DNA from: Paraburkholderia aromaticivorans
GTDB lineage: Bacteria; Pseudomonadota; Gammaproteobacteria; Burkholderiales; Burkholderiaceae
DNA: 64,000 nucleotides
NCBI RefSeq assembly: GCF_002278075.1
Contig: NZ_CP022991.1
Coordinates: forward strand, 434,001 to 498,000
Direction: 5' to 3'
In this document: positions 35,587 to 43,936 of the stretch, one piece after another
Numbering within the stretch: the stretch's first letter is position 1
Layout of the letters: each line of letters begins with the position of its first letter
Notes under the pieces: generated by a model
Databases searched by the model: none
What the model was told of the DNA's origin: nothing
Seen by the model: the letters and a program-made list of their open reading frames with translations, nothing else
Position numbers and translations under genes: made by a program

Positions 35587-35898
35587 AATGTGCCGGCTAA
35601 GGTGTGCATGCACGCTCCGGTGCAGCTTGGGATGAGGTGGTTACCGGTCGACTTGCAACGGATCAGCTGTACGTTGCGCAGCGGACCGCGCGCGGCCCAA
35701 GGGGACACTCCCCAAGGTGGTATCAATCGTGGGCAACCCACCGTGAGTCGGTGATTCGGACAAACGCGGGTCCCTGAACGGAGACCTGCGACTCTGTCGC
35801 CATCCCAATCTGGCAGGGGGACCGCAAAGCCTGTCATTCCCTGCACAACATAGGGTCATCACAGTCCGCACAAGAACATCGCGTAGACTCGTCGCGAA
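35587..35898. other. 312-base gap without a supported gene
   Basis: GC-rich sequence with short frames only and several GGGAC/CCCAAG words. No dyad of note was found. It should hold the promoter for the NTF2-like gene that follows. Confidence 0.4.
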
Positions 35899-36489
35899 AT
35901 GAACTCCAGTTTCGCGGATGCAGAAATGATGCCGTTACGCCGATCGATCGAGACTTATATTTTTGCCAAAGATCGCAACCGCCCGCATCTGCTCTCCCGG
36001 GCATTCTCTGCTGACGCGGAACTCGTCATCGATGTCAAAACCGATGAGATAACGTTTCCGACGACAACGAAAGGCCTGCCCGGCATATCGGCTGTTGTGG
36101 TCAGTGAGTTCGCACAACGTTATGAAAATATCTATACCTTTTGCATGGAAATTCCGCCGGATGGAGCGGCCGCATTTCGCTGCAATTGGCTCGTCTGCAT
36201 GACGGAGAAACTTTCGGGCGCAGTGCGGGTAGGCTTCGGGAACTACGAATGGTGTTGTCGAGACGATTCCAACTTGATCTCAAGGCTCAAGATCACGATC
36301 GAGGAGATGAGGAACTTGCCGGGCGAACTAGGTGACTCGATTCTTGAATGGGCCAGCATGCTTCCATATCCTTGGTGCTCTCCCGATTTGCTGCTGCAAA
36401 ACGCCCCGGACATCCCGGTCATCCAGGAGATCGTGGCGAGTCTCGCGCACTGTCAATCTGGGCCGGCTGACCTTGCCGGAGGCCACTGA
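35899..36489 (+). CDS. NTF2-like/SnoaL-like domain protein
   Basis: A 196-residue protein with an N-terminal cone-fold domain (RRSIETYIFAKDRNRPHLLSRAFSADAELVIDV) that resembles NTF2-like proteins. The C-terminal extension has LPYPWCSPDLLLQNAP. Cysteine content is high (Cys-Cys in YEWCCRDD). No catalytic set can be assigned. It is probably monocistronic. Confidence 0.72.
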   Translation: MNSSFADAEMMPLRRSIETYIFAKDRNRPHLLSRAFSADAELVIDVKTDEITFPTTTKGLPGISAVVVSEFAQRYENIYTFCMEIPPDGAAAFRCNWLVCMTEKLSGAVRVGFGNYEWCCRDDSNLISRLKITIEEMRNLPGELGDSILEWASMLPYPWCSPDLLLQNAPDIPVIQEIVASLAHCQSGPADLAGGH

Positions 36490-36881
36490 TGGCGTGGCGA
36501 GGCGAGTCGTCAAGCGCTACCGAAATGACCGTTTCGTGAAAGTGCGGCCGTCCGCGGTGGGCCGTTACCATCGACATTCCGGCGCCCTGGAAGCTAAGTA
36601 GTTACGCAGCGCGTGAACGGAAGAGGGCGTCCGTGCAGCAATGGGCCAACTGGACCGGCCTCCGCTTTGACTGCCGACGTGAGGACAAGACTTGCCACAC
36701 CCGCGCCGGGCTGACAAAGCAGCATTCGATGCCGCGCACCGGTCCGCGCTCAGGACTGCCTTAGCGAGGTGAGGCGGGCCCTATCGGACAGGGCTTCTGA
36801 GGATAGAGCAAGAGCGGCTAGGCGCAATGTCTTGAACATGAGCGACCATAACGCAAGTCGCACAATCCAGATATCCAGACC
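36490..36881. other. Intergenic region carrying a GST gene remnant
   Basis: About 390 bases before an AraC/GyrI-type regulator. It holds the decayed GST 3' end at 36582-36690. The rest has no supported gene. Confidence 0.5.
36582..36690 (+). pseudogene. Remnant of a YfcF-like GST gene 3' end
   Basis: The DNA matches the last ~35 codons of the GST gene at 348-980 and about 25 bases beyond its stop. One frame reads AARERKRASVQQWANWTG, against AAHQWERASVQQWVMLDR in the intact gene. An in-frame TAG and small gaps near 36,600 break the match. No upstream part of the gene is recognisable, so this is a truncated, diverged copy. Confidence 0.7.
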
Positions 36882-37754
36882 ATGCAAGCTCACGTTGACG
36901 CCACTTGCGCATACACGAAGCGCTTCGATGCCGTGCTCGCGTACATCGAAACGAACATCGAGGGCGACCTGTCTGTGGAAGCGCTAAGCCGCGTCGCGAA
37001 CTTCTCCAGGTTCCATTTTCATCGACAGTTTGCCGCATATGTGGGAGTGCCGGTCGCACGCTTCGTGCAGCTGATGCGCTTGCGCAAGGCCGCCCAGCGC
37101 CTGGCTTCACGCGAATTCTGTTCGGTGCTCGACGCCGCGCTCGACGCGGGCTTTGACAGCCCCGAAGCCTTCAGCCGGGCTTTCAAGCGTGCGTTTGGCG
37201 TGACGCCGAGCTCGTTTCGCCAGCATCCGAATTGGCAGATCTGGAGCGCGACTTTTGTCGTCCCCTATCTTTCGAGGAAACTCACCATGCAAGTACGGAT
37301 TGTCGATTTTTTGGAAACTCGCGTCGCCGCGCTTGAACACTGCGGATCGATCGGGCTCGTCAACGAAAGCGTGCGCAAGTTCGTCGACTGGCGTAAGCAA
37401 AGTGGGCAGTCTCCCATTGCGTCGAGCAGAACGTTTGGTATCCCGCGCAATAACCCTGACACGACGCCGGCAGATGCGTTTCGCTTCGACATCTGCGGAG
37501 AAATCGACGAGCCAGTGGCCGCGAACGCCTACAATATCCACGAACTCGTCATTCCGGGCGGTCGATGCGCGGTGGTTCGACATATTGGATCGACCGACCA
37601 CATCGGCGAAACAATCTATCCGATCTATCGTGACTGGCTTCCCGGAAGCGGAGAGGAACTGCGGGACCATCCACTGTTCTTTCACTACCTGAGCGTCTCT
37701 CCGGAAACGCCGCAGGACCAGTGGCAGACCGATATCTACATTCCCCTCGTGTAA
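36882..37754 (+). CDS. AraC-family regulator with GyrI-like ligand domain (Rob/SoxS type)
   Basis: A 290-residue regulator with the DNA-binding part first: residues 15-115 hold the HTH pair (VANFSRFHFHRQFAAYVG and GFDSPEAFSRAFKRAFGVTPSSFR). The C-terminal ~155 residues are a GyrI-like/effector-binding domain ending with DQWQTDIYIPLV. Rob, SbmC-fusion and BmrR-like proteins of this layout respond to drugs or small hydrophobic molecules. No strong ribosome-binding site precedes the ATG. Its target is unknown. Confidence 0.88.
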   Translation: MQAHVDATCAYTKRFDAVLAYIETNIEGDLSVEALSRVANFSRFHFHRQFAAYVGVPVARFVQLMRLRKAAQRLASREFCSVLDAALDAGFDSPEAFSRAFKRAFGVTPSSFRQHPNWQIWSATFVVPYLSRKLTMQVRIVDFLETRVAALEHCGSIGLVNESVRKFVDWRKQSGQSPIASSRTFGIPRNNPDTTPADAFRFDICGEIDEPVAANAYNIHELVIPGGRCAVVRHIGSTDHIGETIYPIYRDWLPGSGEELRDHPLFFHYLSVSPETPQDQWQTDIYIPLV

Positions 37755-37900
37755 CAGATTGCCGAGGCGCGGGAGGCAGTGGTTGGGCAGGGATTGACGA
37801 TTGCGGACTGCGGCTATCCCGTGCCCGTGGTGTGATCTGCATCTCTGGTTCGATGCGACGAGGAGTTGCAAAGTCTCAATGCCGAACATGGAGGAAACGC

Positions 37901-38026
37901 ATGAAAGTCAAAAGAATAGTTGCAAACATCGAGACGCAAGAAGTGAATGACGCGAAGCGGTTCTACCAGGATATATTTGGTCTTGAACTATTGTTCACCT
38001 GGGCGTCGACCTGGGCGATGTCGTGA
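37901..38026 (+). pseudogene. Truncated VOC (glyoxalase) gene, 5' end only
   Basis: GGAGG precedes the ATG by 6 bases, and the first ~30 codons (MKVKRIVANIETQEVNDAKR, then FYQDIFGLELL) are the normal start of a VOC protein. After codon 30 the frame runs into unrelated sequence and stops at 38024. The remaining ~90 codons of a VOC gene are missing and rsbR-like sequence follows in another frame, which marks a deletion junction near 37,985-37,999. Confidence 0.8.
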
Positions 38027-38118
38027 CAAAGGCTACGCTCGCCGAGGCACTAAAAATCGCGTTGCGGCGCGTCGGCATGACGGTGACCAAGATCGCCGCT
38101 TTGAAGCAGGACAATTGA
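37987..38118 (+). pseudogene. rsbR: rsbR-type STAS protein, 3' end only
   Basis: From 37987 a frame different from that of the VOC start reads TIVHLGVDLGDVVTKATLAE, followed by ALKIALRRVGM and a short tail to TGA at 38116. This is the end of an RsbR STAS domain, where the conserved threonine of VTKAT is the phosphorylated residue of the family. All upstream sensor and STAS parts are absent. The stop lies 1 base before the rsbS start, the normal stressosome gene order. Confidence 0.78.
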
Positions 38119-38119
38119 A

Positions 38120-38499
38120 ATGGAGCAGATCCCTGTCCTCAAGCTTGGCGAATTTCTGCTCGTGTCAATTCAGGTTGAACTGCACGATGAATTGGTGCTG
38201 AGCTTGCAGGACGACTTAACGTTGCGAATCGAGAAGACCCGTGCAAAAGGAGTATTGATCGACATCTCCGCTCTGGAAATTGTCGATTCGTTTATCGGTC
38301 GAACGCTGGGTCGTATTGCCGCCATGGCGCGTGTGATGGACGCCACCACCGTATTGGTGGGCATGCGGCCTGCTGTGGCTATTACGCTGGTTGAACTGGG
38401 GATGTCTAAGGTATCCGCACGGCACTCGATGTCGACAAGGGGACGGTTTTGCTGCGCAAGTCGCTTGACGACGCGGGAGACCACTCATCGTTACCCTAA
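38120..38499 (+). pseudogene. rsbS: rsbS stressosome scaffold, frameshifted
   Basis: A STAS-domain protein starting MEQIPVLKLGEFLLVSIQ, with the phosphorylated-serine region IVDSFIGRTLGR and VLVGMRPAVAITLVELGM. After codon 97 (near 38410) the frame changes. A single lost base would restore the usual ending RTALDVDKGTVLLRKSL to TAA at 38497, giving a normal 126-residue RsbS. As it stands the protein gains an unrelated ~70-residue tail. RsbS forms the stressosome core with RsbR and holds RsbT. Confidence 0.82.
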
Positions 38500-38897
38500 G
38501 CGAAGCCGTTCTGGACATTCGCTCGCCCGATCAGGTCAACCTGGCCCGCAAGACGGTTCAGGATTGGGCTACGCGGCTGGCCTTCGGTACGCTCGATCGA
38601 ACCAAATTCGTTACCGCGGCGAGCGAACTCGCACGTAATACGCTCGTGCATGGCCAAGGGGGGACGCTTACTATATCTGAGGTCGAGCGCGATGGGCGGG
38701 TTGGAATCAAACTCGTTTTCGAGGACAACGGGCCAGGTATCCCGGATATCGAACGGGCGCTTCAGGACGGCTTCAGTACAGCCAGGAGCATGGGGTTGGG
38801 GTTGGGCGGCGCACGCCGGCTTGTCAACGAGTTCGACATTTCGTCGACAGTGGGTGGCGGTACGAGAGTGAGCATTATTCAATGGAAACGACGCTAA
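38487..38897 (+). CDS. rsbT: RsbT-like anti-sigma-type kinase, no standard start codon
   Basis: The frame codes for an intact GHKL serine kinase: N-box SELARNTLVHG, G1 box EDNGPGIPD with DGFS, and G2 SMGLGLGGARRLVN. Homologues start near the codons ATC GTT ACC CTA AGC (38487). There is no ATG, GTG or TTG between the upstream stop at 38466 and the N-box; the first GTG is at 38646, inside the domain. The ATC may be a mutated ATG. If translated it would phosphorylate RsbS/RsbR; otherwise it is a further broken gene of this module. Confidence 0.7.
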   Translation: MVTLSEAVLDIRSPDQVNLARKTVQDWATRLAFGTLDRTKFVTAASELARNTLVHGQGGTLTISEVERDGRVGIKLVFEDNGPGIPDIERALQDGFSTARSMGLGLGGARRLVNEFDISSTVGGGTRVSIIQWKRR

Positions 38898-39874
38898 GCC
38901 TCGGCGACAAAAGCGGCGTGGCAGACGCGCGCAGGCGCGCGATGCATATGGCGCAATCCGTCGGCCTTTCGGAGAAATCGCAGGCAGACGTGGCATTAAT
39001 TGTGACCGAGGCTGCGACTAACATTCTCAAATATGCCGGCCACGGCGAGATCTCCCTGAAAAGCGCCAGCGAAGACGGGGCCAACAGGCTGGATGTGTTC
39101 GCGCTCGATCGAGGCCCCGGTATCGGCAATCTTGGCGCGGCATGTTCCGACGGTTTTTCTACCGGCGGCAGCCTTGGCGCTGGACTCGGAACCATCGCAC
39201 GGCATTCGACGCTCTTCGACGTGTGTTCGATCGCCGGCAGCGGCACCGCATTATTTGCGCGTGTCGGTGAAGGAGCCGTGGCACAACGCTCGCCGTTTCT
39301 GGTCGGCACGAGGGCAACGCCTAAGCTGGGTCAGACTGTAAGCGGCGATGCATGGGCAGTGCGTCACGCGGGAGACAGCATGTGGCTGACGTTGATCGAC
39401 GGCCTTGGCCATGGTCCGCTTGCAGCCGAAGCGTCACGGCGGGCGGTCGACGTCTTCATGGCGTCCGATCCGAGCGGATCGCCAGCCGATATGCTGCGCA
39501 ATGTCCATCTGGGCATTAAAGGCACGCGTGGAGCGGTGATGGCAATCGCCAAATTGGACCCGGTCAACTTCATGCTGTCGTTTGCGGGTGTGGGTAATAT
39601 CATCGCCATCGTCCATGGCGGAGAGACTTCGCAGCATCTGCTTTCGACCGACGGGACCGTCGGCTACAACATGCGCGTAGTCCGGCATACGGAAGCCCGT
39701 TGGGTGCCCGGCAGCGTATTCATTGCCACCACGGACGGACTTTCCACGCGCTGGAATCTCAACCGCCATCCCGGATTGACAAGCCGGCATCCGAGTCTTA
39801 TTGCGAGTGTGCTGCATCGTGACTTCGCACGCGACGTGGACGATGCGACTGTCGTCGTCGTGAAGGCGCTTTGA
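38882..39874 (+). CDS. HATPase-PP2C (SpoIIE/RsbX-like) fusion phosphatase
   Basis: A 330-residue protein of the stressosome module. Residues 1-135 are a GHKL ATPase domain (IVTEAATNILKYAGHGEI, DRGPGIGN, SLGAGLGTIARHS). Residues 140-330 are a PP2C-type phosphatase (VSGDAWAVRHAG, LIDGLGHGPLAAEA, ATTDGLSTRW, DDATVVVVKAL). RsbX/RsbU-type phosphatases reset RsbS and RsbR. The ATG lies inside the rsbT 3' end with a 16-base overlap. Unlike its neighbours this gene is intact. Confidence 0.87.
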   Translation: METTLSLGDKSGVADARRRAMHMAQSVGLSEKSQADVALIVTEAATNILKYAGHGEISLKSASEDGANRLDVFALDRGPGIGNLGAACSDGFSTGGSLGAGLGTIARHSTLFDVCSIAGSGTALFARVGEGAVAQRSPFLVGTRATPKLGQTVSGDAWAVRHAGDSMWLTLIDGLGHGPLAAEASRRAVDVFMASDPSGSPADMLRNVHLGIKGTRGAVMAIAKLDPVNFMLSFAGVGNIIAIVHGGETSQHLLSTDGTVGYNMRVVRHTEARWVPGSVFIATTDGLSTRWNLNRHPGLTSRHPSLIASVLHRDFARDVDDATVVVVKAL

Positions 39875-39875
39875 T

Positions 39876-41535
39876 ATGCGGCATCGAATCCTCGCGACGC
39901 CCGTCAGTTCCAATTTGAGTCTCGTGGCGGTACGCGATCGGTCGCGTCAGCTCGGCGAACTGTTCGGTCTTGACAGCGTGCAGCGTACGCGCTTCATCAC
40001 GGCCGTCTCGGAGATATCGCGTAATGCGATCCAGTTCGGCGGTGGCGGCACGCTGACCTTCTTCGTGGGCGATGCGACGGACGCGGCCGAAACGCAGTGT
40101 GTCGTCGCGCAGATTAGCGACAAAGGGCCCGGCATTGCCAATCTGGAGACGGTGTTGCTCAACTCCGGCCAGCGGCCCGGCGCGACCGGCGTAGGCATTC
40201 CTGGCAGCCGGCGTATGACCGATGGTTTCTTTATTGAGTCGCAACCCGGCAAAGGCACGACCGTGACGCTGGAGATGTTCCTGCCACGTGGCACGGGACG
40301 TCTGTCGGTGCGCGACCTTGGCGGCCTCGTCGACCGGCTTACCCAGCGAAAGCCTCAGAGTCCCGTGGAAGAACTCGAGCAGCAAAACCGGGAAATGCTG
40401 CTCGCACTTGAGGAGCTTCGCCGCAAGCAGACCGAACTCGAGGAAGCGGATATCCGCAAGAACGAGTTTCTCGCCATGCTCGCACACGAGTTGCGCAATC
40501 CGCTCGCCGCCATTTCGCTTTCGCTCGAACTCGAAGCGCATGCCGGTGAAAGCCGTGGGGAGCATACCCTGGCCGTCATTGGGCGGCATACCGCGCAGCT
40601 ATCGCGGATGGTCGACGACCTGCTCGATGTTTCACGGCTGACGCGTGGGAAGGTGGAACTGCAGACTGAGGTTGTACGGATCGATACGCTTATCGACGGT
40701 GGGATCGAGATGGCCGCGGCCGAAATCAGGCGGCGGGGACACCGCATCCAGACGGAGTATCCGCCCGAACAGGTGCGGGTCCGAGTCGACGTCGCGCGGC
40801 TCAAGCAGGTGTTCACCAACATCCATCCACAATGCAGCGCGCTACACGTCGCAGCCCGATTCCATTGCAATTTCCGTCACGCGCGTTGGTAGCGAGGTCG
40901 AGATCGCATTTACGGATCACGGTATCGGAATCGATCCCGCCATGCTGCCGAGGGTGTTCGACTTGTTTGCCCAGGCGGGCGGCGGAATCGGCCGCCAGGA
41001 CGCCGGGCCTGGCATCGGGCTGACCGTCGTGCAGCGGCTTGTACACGATCACGGTGGATCGGTTAAAGCCTATAGCGAGGGGTTCGGCAAGGGCACACGG
41101 GTCGTCGTGACGCTGCCCACTGTCAATGAAGAGCTTGTGGACACTCCAAGTCTCGTATCAGCCGGAAAAAGGGTTGGCGAAGAGCACAAAGTGCTGGTCG
41201 TTGACGACAACCGGGACTCCGCTGACGCGTTGGCCGCGTTGCTCGAAATGCATGGGCATCGTTGCATGGTTGCATACGACGGTGCATCAGCGCTGAAAAT
41301 TGCCGGCACGTTTGAAGCGTCTGTCGGTTTTCTCGATCTTGGCCTGCCCGATATGTCTGGGTTCGACCTCGCGAAGCATTTGCTTGGCGGCGAGTCAACA
41401 TCGCCGACGCTGGTCGCAATGAGCGGGTATTCCACTGAAGCGTTTCGAGCAGAGGCGAGTGAAGCCGGGTTTAGCCACTTCTTTACGAAGCCCGTCCCGA
41501 TCGAGGCCCTGTTGGACTATCTGGCAGGGATCTGA
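39876..41535 (+). pseudogene. Hybrid sensor kinase with N-terminal RsbT-like domain, frameshifted
   Basis: Domains in order: RsbT-like HATPase (residues 1-140: VSEISRNAIQFGGGG, DKGPGIANLE), a coiled coil (about 160-200), HisKA with MLAHELRNPLAAI, and the start of the kinase ATPase (RLKQVFTNI). Near 40822 the frame jumps by one: 40645-41535 continues with HNAARYTSQPD, DHGIGIDPAMLPRVFDLF, GIGLTVVQRLV, then a receiver (VLVVDDN, FLDLGLPDMSG, K in FFTKP). The bases CATCCATCCACAATG around the break look like a two-base loss from the N-box. The module is known from proteobacterial stressosome operons. Confidence 0.82.
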
Positions 41536-41851
41536 GAAAGAAGGTCGCGCTCAACGGGACGGTGACGCCGGTTTCGAAAGAAATCGTCACGGCTATTCGT
41601 TGATTTGTTGAGCCATATGCGCCGGTGCAGGGTTTCAGTGAGCCGTCGCCAGGTGGCCAGTCGGGAGTTCGCAAAATGATTCGTAAGTATGATCCGGGTG
41701 GGCAGACTGCGAATGGTGCGAGTGCCGCATTCGGGTTTTCACTGAGTCGAATCATTGTCGATTTGCCGTCGTATCGCGCGTCGTGTGGATGAGGAGCAAA
41801 CTACCAACTGGCTTCGAATCCACATCACTTGAAGCGCCGACGGAGATGACA
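41536..41851. other. Gap between kinase and DHFR-like gene
   Basis: About 315 bases, with no supported gene. An AT-rich stretch near 41,735-41,770 may hold the promoter of the following reductase. Confidence 0.45.
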
Positions 41852-42493
41852 ATGACTAGGGTAAGAGTTGCCGGGTTTAGTGTCTCGCTTGACGGCTTTG
41901 CCGCGGGAACCGATCAGAGTCTGGATCACCCGCTTGGGGTTCGCGGCGAGGAAATTTTTCAGTGGTTTTTCCCGACGCGGACGTTCTGTCAGATGCTGGG
42001 CAAAGAAGGTGGCGAAACGGGCCTTGATGACCGATTCGCGCAACGAGCAATGGAAGGGTTCGGTGCCTTCATTCTCGGTCGCAACATGTTCGGCCCTGTT
42101 CGCGGGGAATGGCCGGACGATCGATGGAAAGGCTGGTGGGGTGACAATCCACCGTATCATGCGCCGACCTTCGTACTCACGCACCATCCGCGACCGTCAA
42201 TCGAGATGCTAGGCGGAACCACATTTCATTTTGTTTCTGGCGGCATTGAGGATGCGTTGGACAAGGCGCGCGAAGCGGCGGGCGGAAAGGACGTGAAGAT
42301 TGGCGGCGGAGCCGAGACCGTGAAGCAATACGTTCAGGCCGGCTACGTGGACGAGATTCACCTCGCCTTTGCTCCGGTTGCGCTTGGCCAGGGGGAACCG
42401 CTCTTTAGCGGACTGGATCTCCGCGCGCTGGGATATCGGACAGTCGAGCATGTACCCACGGACCGAGCCACCCACATTGTCCTCGCGAAGTGA
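41852..42493 (+). CDS. RibD C-terminal/dihydrofolate reductase-like protein
   Basis: A 213-residue protein of the RibD_C/DHFR fold: VRVAGFSVSLDGFAAG at the start, AFILGRNMFGPVRG, and GGAETVKQYVQAGYVDEIHLAFAPVALGQGEPLF. Such proteins bind NADPH, but most are of unknown substrate. GGAG lies 6 bases before the ATG at 41852. It is probably monocistronic. Confidence 0.85.
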   Translation: MTRVRVAGFSVSLDGFAAGTDQSLDHPLGVRGEEIFQWFFPTRTFCQMLGKEGGETGLDDRFAQRAMEGFGAFILGRNMFGPVRGEWPDDRWKGWWGDNPPYHAPTFVLTHHPRPSIEMLGGTTFHFVSGGIEDALDKAREAAGGKDVKIGGGAETVKQYVQAGYVDEIHLAFAPVALGQGEPLFSGLDLRALGYRTVEHVPTDRATHIVLAK

Positions 42494-42631
42494 ACCGAGA
42501 ATCGGCCGTCCGCGCAATTTCCTGCAGAGGACGGTCGCTCTGCTCCTGTGGAATTGACCGCAACTGCTACTTTTGCACGGATCCCTCCTGTCCGAAGATA
42601 TCCGCATCGGTAGTCTTTCCGGAGGAAAATC

Positions 42632-42835
42632 ATGGAATTCGTCCGCATGGTCTGTATGGTCCTGGCCAGCTTCTTCGGCGTACGCAAGCGTTCCAATCAT
42701 GAGGCAGATCTGGCCAACGTCAACATGGTATTGCTGCCGTTTGTCGCAGTAGCACTCGCTCTGATGATTGGTTTGCTCATCTTCGGCGCTGTTCATCTGA
42801 TTGTCGATGGGACGAGCTCCTCCCAAGGATTCTGA
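42632..42835 (+). CDS. DUF2970 family small membrane protein
   Basis: A 67-residue protein (MEFVRMVCMVLASFFGVRKRSNHE...) with one N-terminal amphipathic segment and one membrane span (about 33-58). The VRK-R--HEADLANVN core is the DUF2970 pattern of Burkholderiaceae. GGAGGA lies 7 bases before the ATG. Function is unknown. Confidence 0.83.
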   Translation: MEFVRMVCMVLASFFGVRKRSNHEADLANVNMVLLPFVAVALALMIGLLIFGAVHLIVDGTSSSQGF

Positions 42836-43002
42836 TAGGGACCCATCGGCAGCCAGGCGAGAAGGCGGTTGCGGTCTGCTCAACGAAGTCGCACCTCACA
42901 CGACCACCTTCCGTCAAAGGACTAAACCGCTCGCGCGGTATGGGGCTCCGGTCCAATGCTAGTGGTTCTGGAGAGGAAGCCGACTCTGTTTTCATGCTGA
43001 AG

Positions 43003-43023
43003 GGCGAGGCAATCCGCCTCGTC
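43003..43023. promoter_or_regulatory. Hairpin upstream of the integrase gene
   Basis: GCGAGGC-AATCC-GCCTCGT forms an 8-bp stem (one G-T pair) with a 5-base loop, 20 bases before the integrase ATG. Position suits an IS91-type terminal hairpin or translation control; which is not known. Confidence 0.45.
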
Positions 43024-43042
43024 GTTCAACGGGAGCAGAGTC

Positions 43043-43921
43043 ATGACCCACACACCTCAGCCCATCAGTCCGCTGCGCCAGCGCATGACCGACGACATGC
43101 GCATGCGTCAGCTCGCACCGAAGACGCAGGCCGGTTATCTGCGTGTCGTACGCGAGTTCACGCGCTTTCTCGGACGCTCTCCTGACACCGCCACCGTCGA
43201 GGACCTGCGGCGCTACCAGTTGCATCTGGTCGACCAAGGCGTGTCACCCGTGTCGCTCAATGCGGCGATCACCGGACTGAAGTTCTTCTTCGAGATCACG
43301 CTCCACGAGCCCGACCTGATGGCACGCATGCAACCCGTGCGCGTGCCTCGCGTCCTGCCGGTCGTGCTCAGCCCGGACGAAGTGGGCCGCCTGATTGCCG
43401 CCACCGGCAATCTGAAGCACCAGACCGCACTATCGGTCGCCTACGGTGCCGGCCTGCGCGCCAGTGAAGTGGTGGCGTTGAAGGTCGGCGACGTCGACGG
43501 CCAGCGCATGACCCTGCGCATTGAACAGGGCAAGGGCCGCAAGGATCGTTACGCCATGCTCTCGCCGGTGCTGCTTGAACGCCTGCGTGTCTGGTGGCGA
43601 GTGGCGCACACGCAGGGCCGGATGCTGGAGCGCGGCTGGCTGTTTCCGGGCCTCGATCCGGTCGATCCGCTCAGCACGCGGCAGCTCAACCGCGCCATCC
43701 ATGCCGCCGCCGAGGCCGCGAACATCAACAAGCGTGTCTCGATGCACACGCTACGCCACAGCTTTGCGACCCACCTGCTGGAGCAGAAGGTCGACATCCG
43801 CGTGATCCAGGTTCTGCTGGGGCACAAGAAGCTGGAGACGACAGCACTCTATGCGCAGGTCGCCACCGACCTGCTGCGCGAGGTGATCAGTCCGCTGGAG
43901 AAACTGCAGAACAACGGCTGA
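43043..43921 (+). CDS. Tyrosine recombinase of the IS91-type element
   Basis: A 292-residue phage-type integrase. The SAM-like N-terminal domain runs to about residue 95, and the catalytic set is Arg in GAGLRASEVVAL, the K/His region QGKGRKDRY, HTLRHSFATHLLE and the tyrosine in LETTALYAQVA. GGGAG precedes the ATG by 7 bases. Such genes accompany a subset of IS91-like elements; their exact role in transposition is not established. Confidence 0.9.
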   Translation: MTHTPQPISPLRQRMTDDMRMRQLAPKTQAGYLRVVREFTRFLGRSPDTATVEDLRRYQLHLVDQGVSPVSLNAAITGLKFFFEITLHEPDLMARMQPVRVPRVLPVVLSPDEVGRLIAATGNLKHQTALSVAYGAGLRASEVVALKVGDVDGQRMTLRIEQGKGRKDRYAMLSPVLLERLRVWWRVAHTQGRMLERGWLFPGLDPVDPLSTRQLNRAIHAAAEAANINKRVSMHTLRHSFATHLLEQKVDIRVIQVLLGHKKLETTALYAQVATDLLREVISPLEKLQNNG

Positions 43922-43936
43922 ACGCGGCGCACAGCC

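Noticed and set aside
39798..40589. 263-codon minus-strand frame opposite the hybrid kinase
   Set aside because: Shadow frame; the plus strand carries intact HATPase and HisKA motifs.
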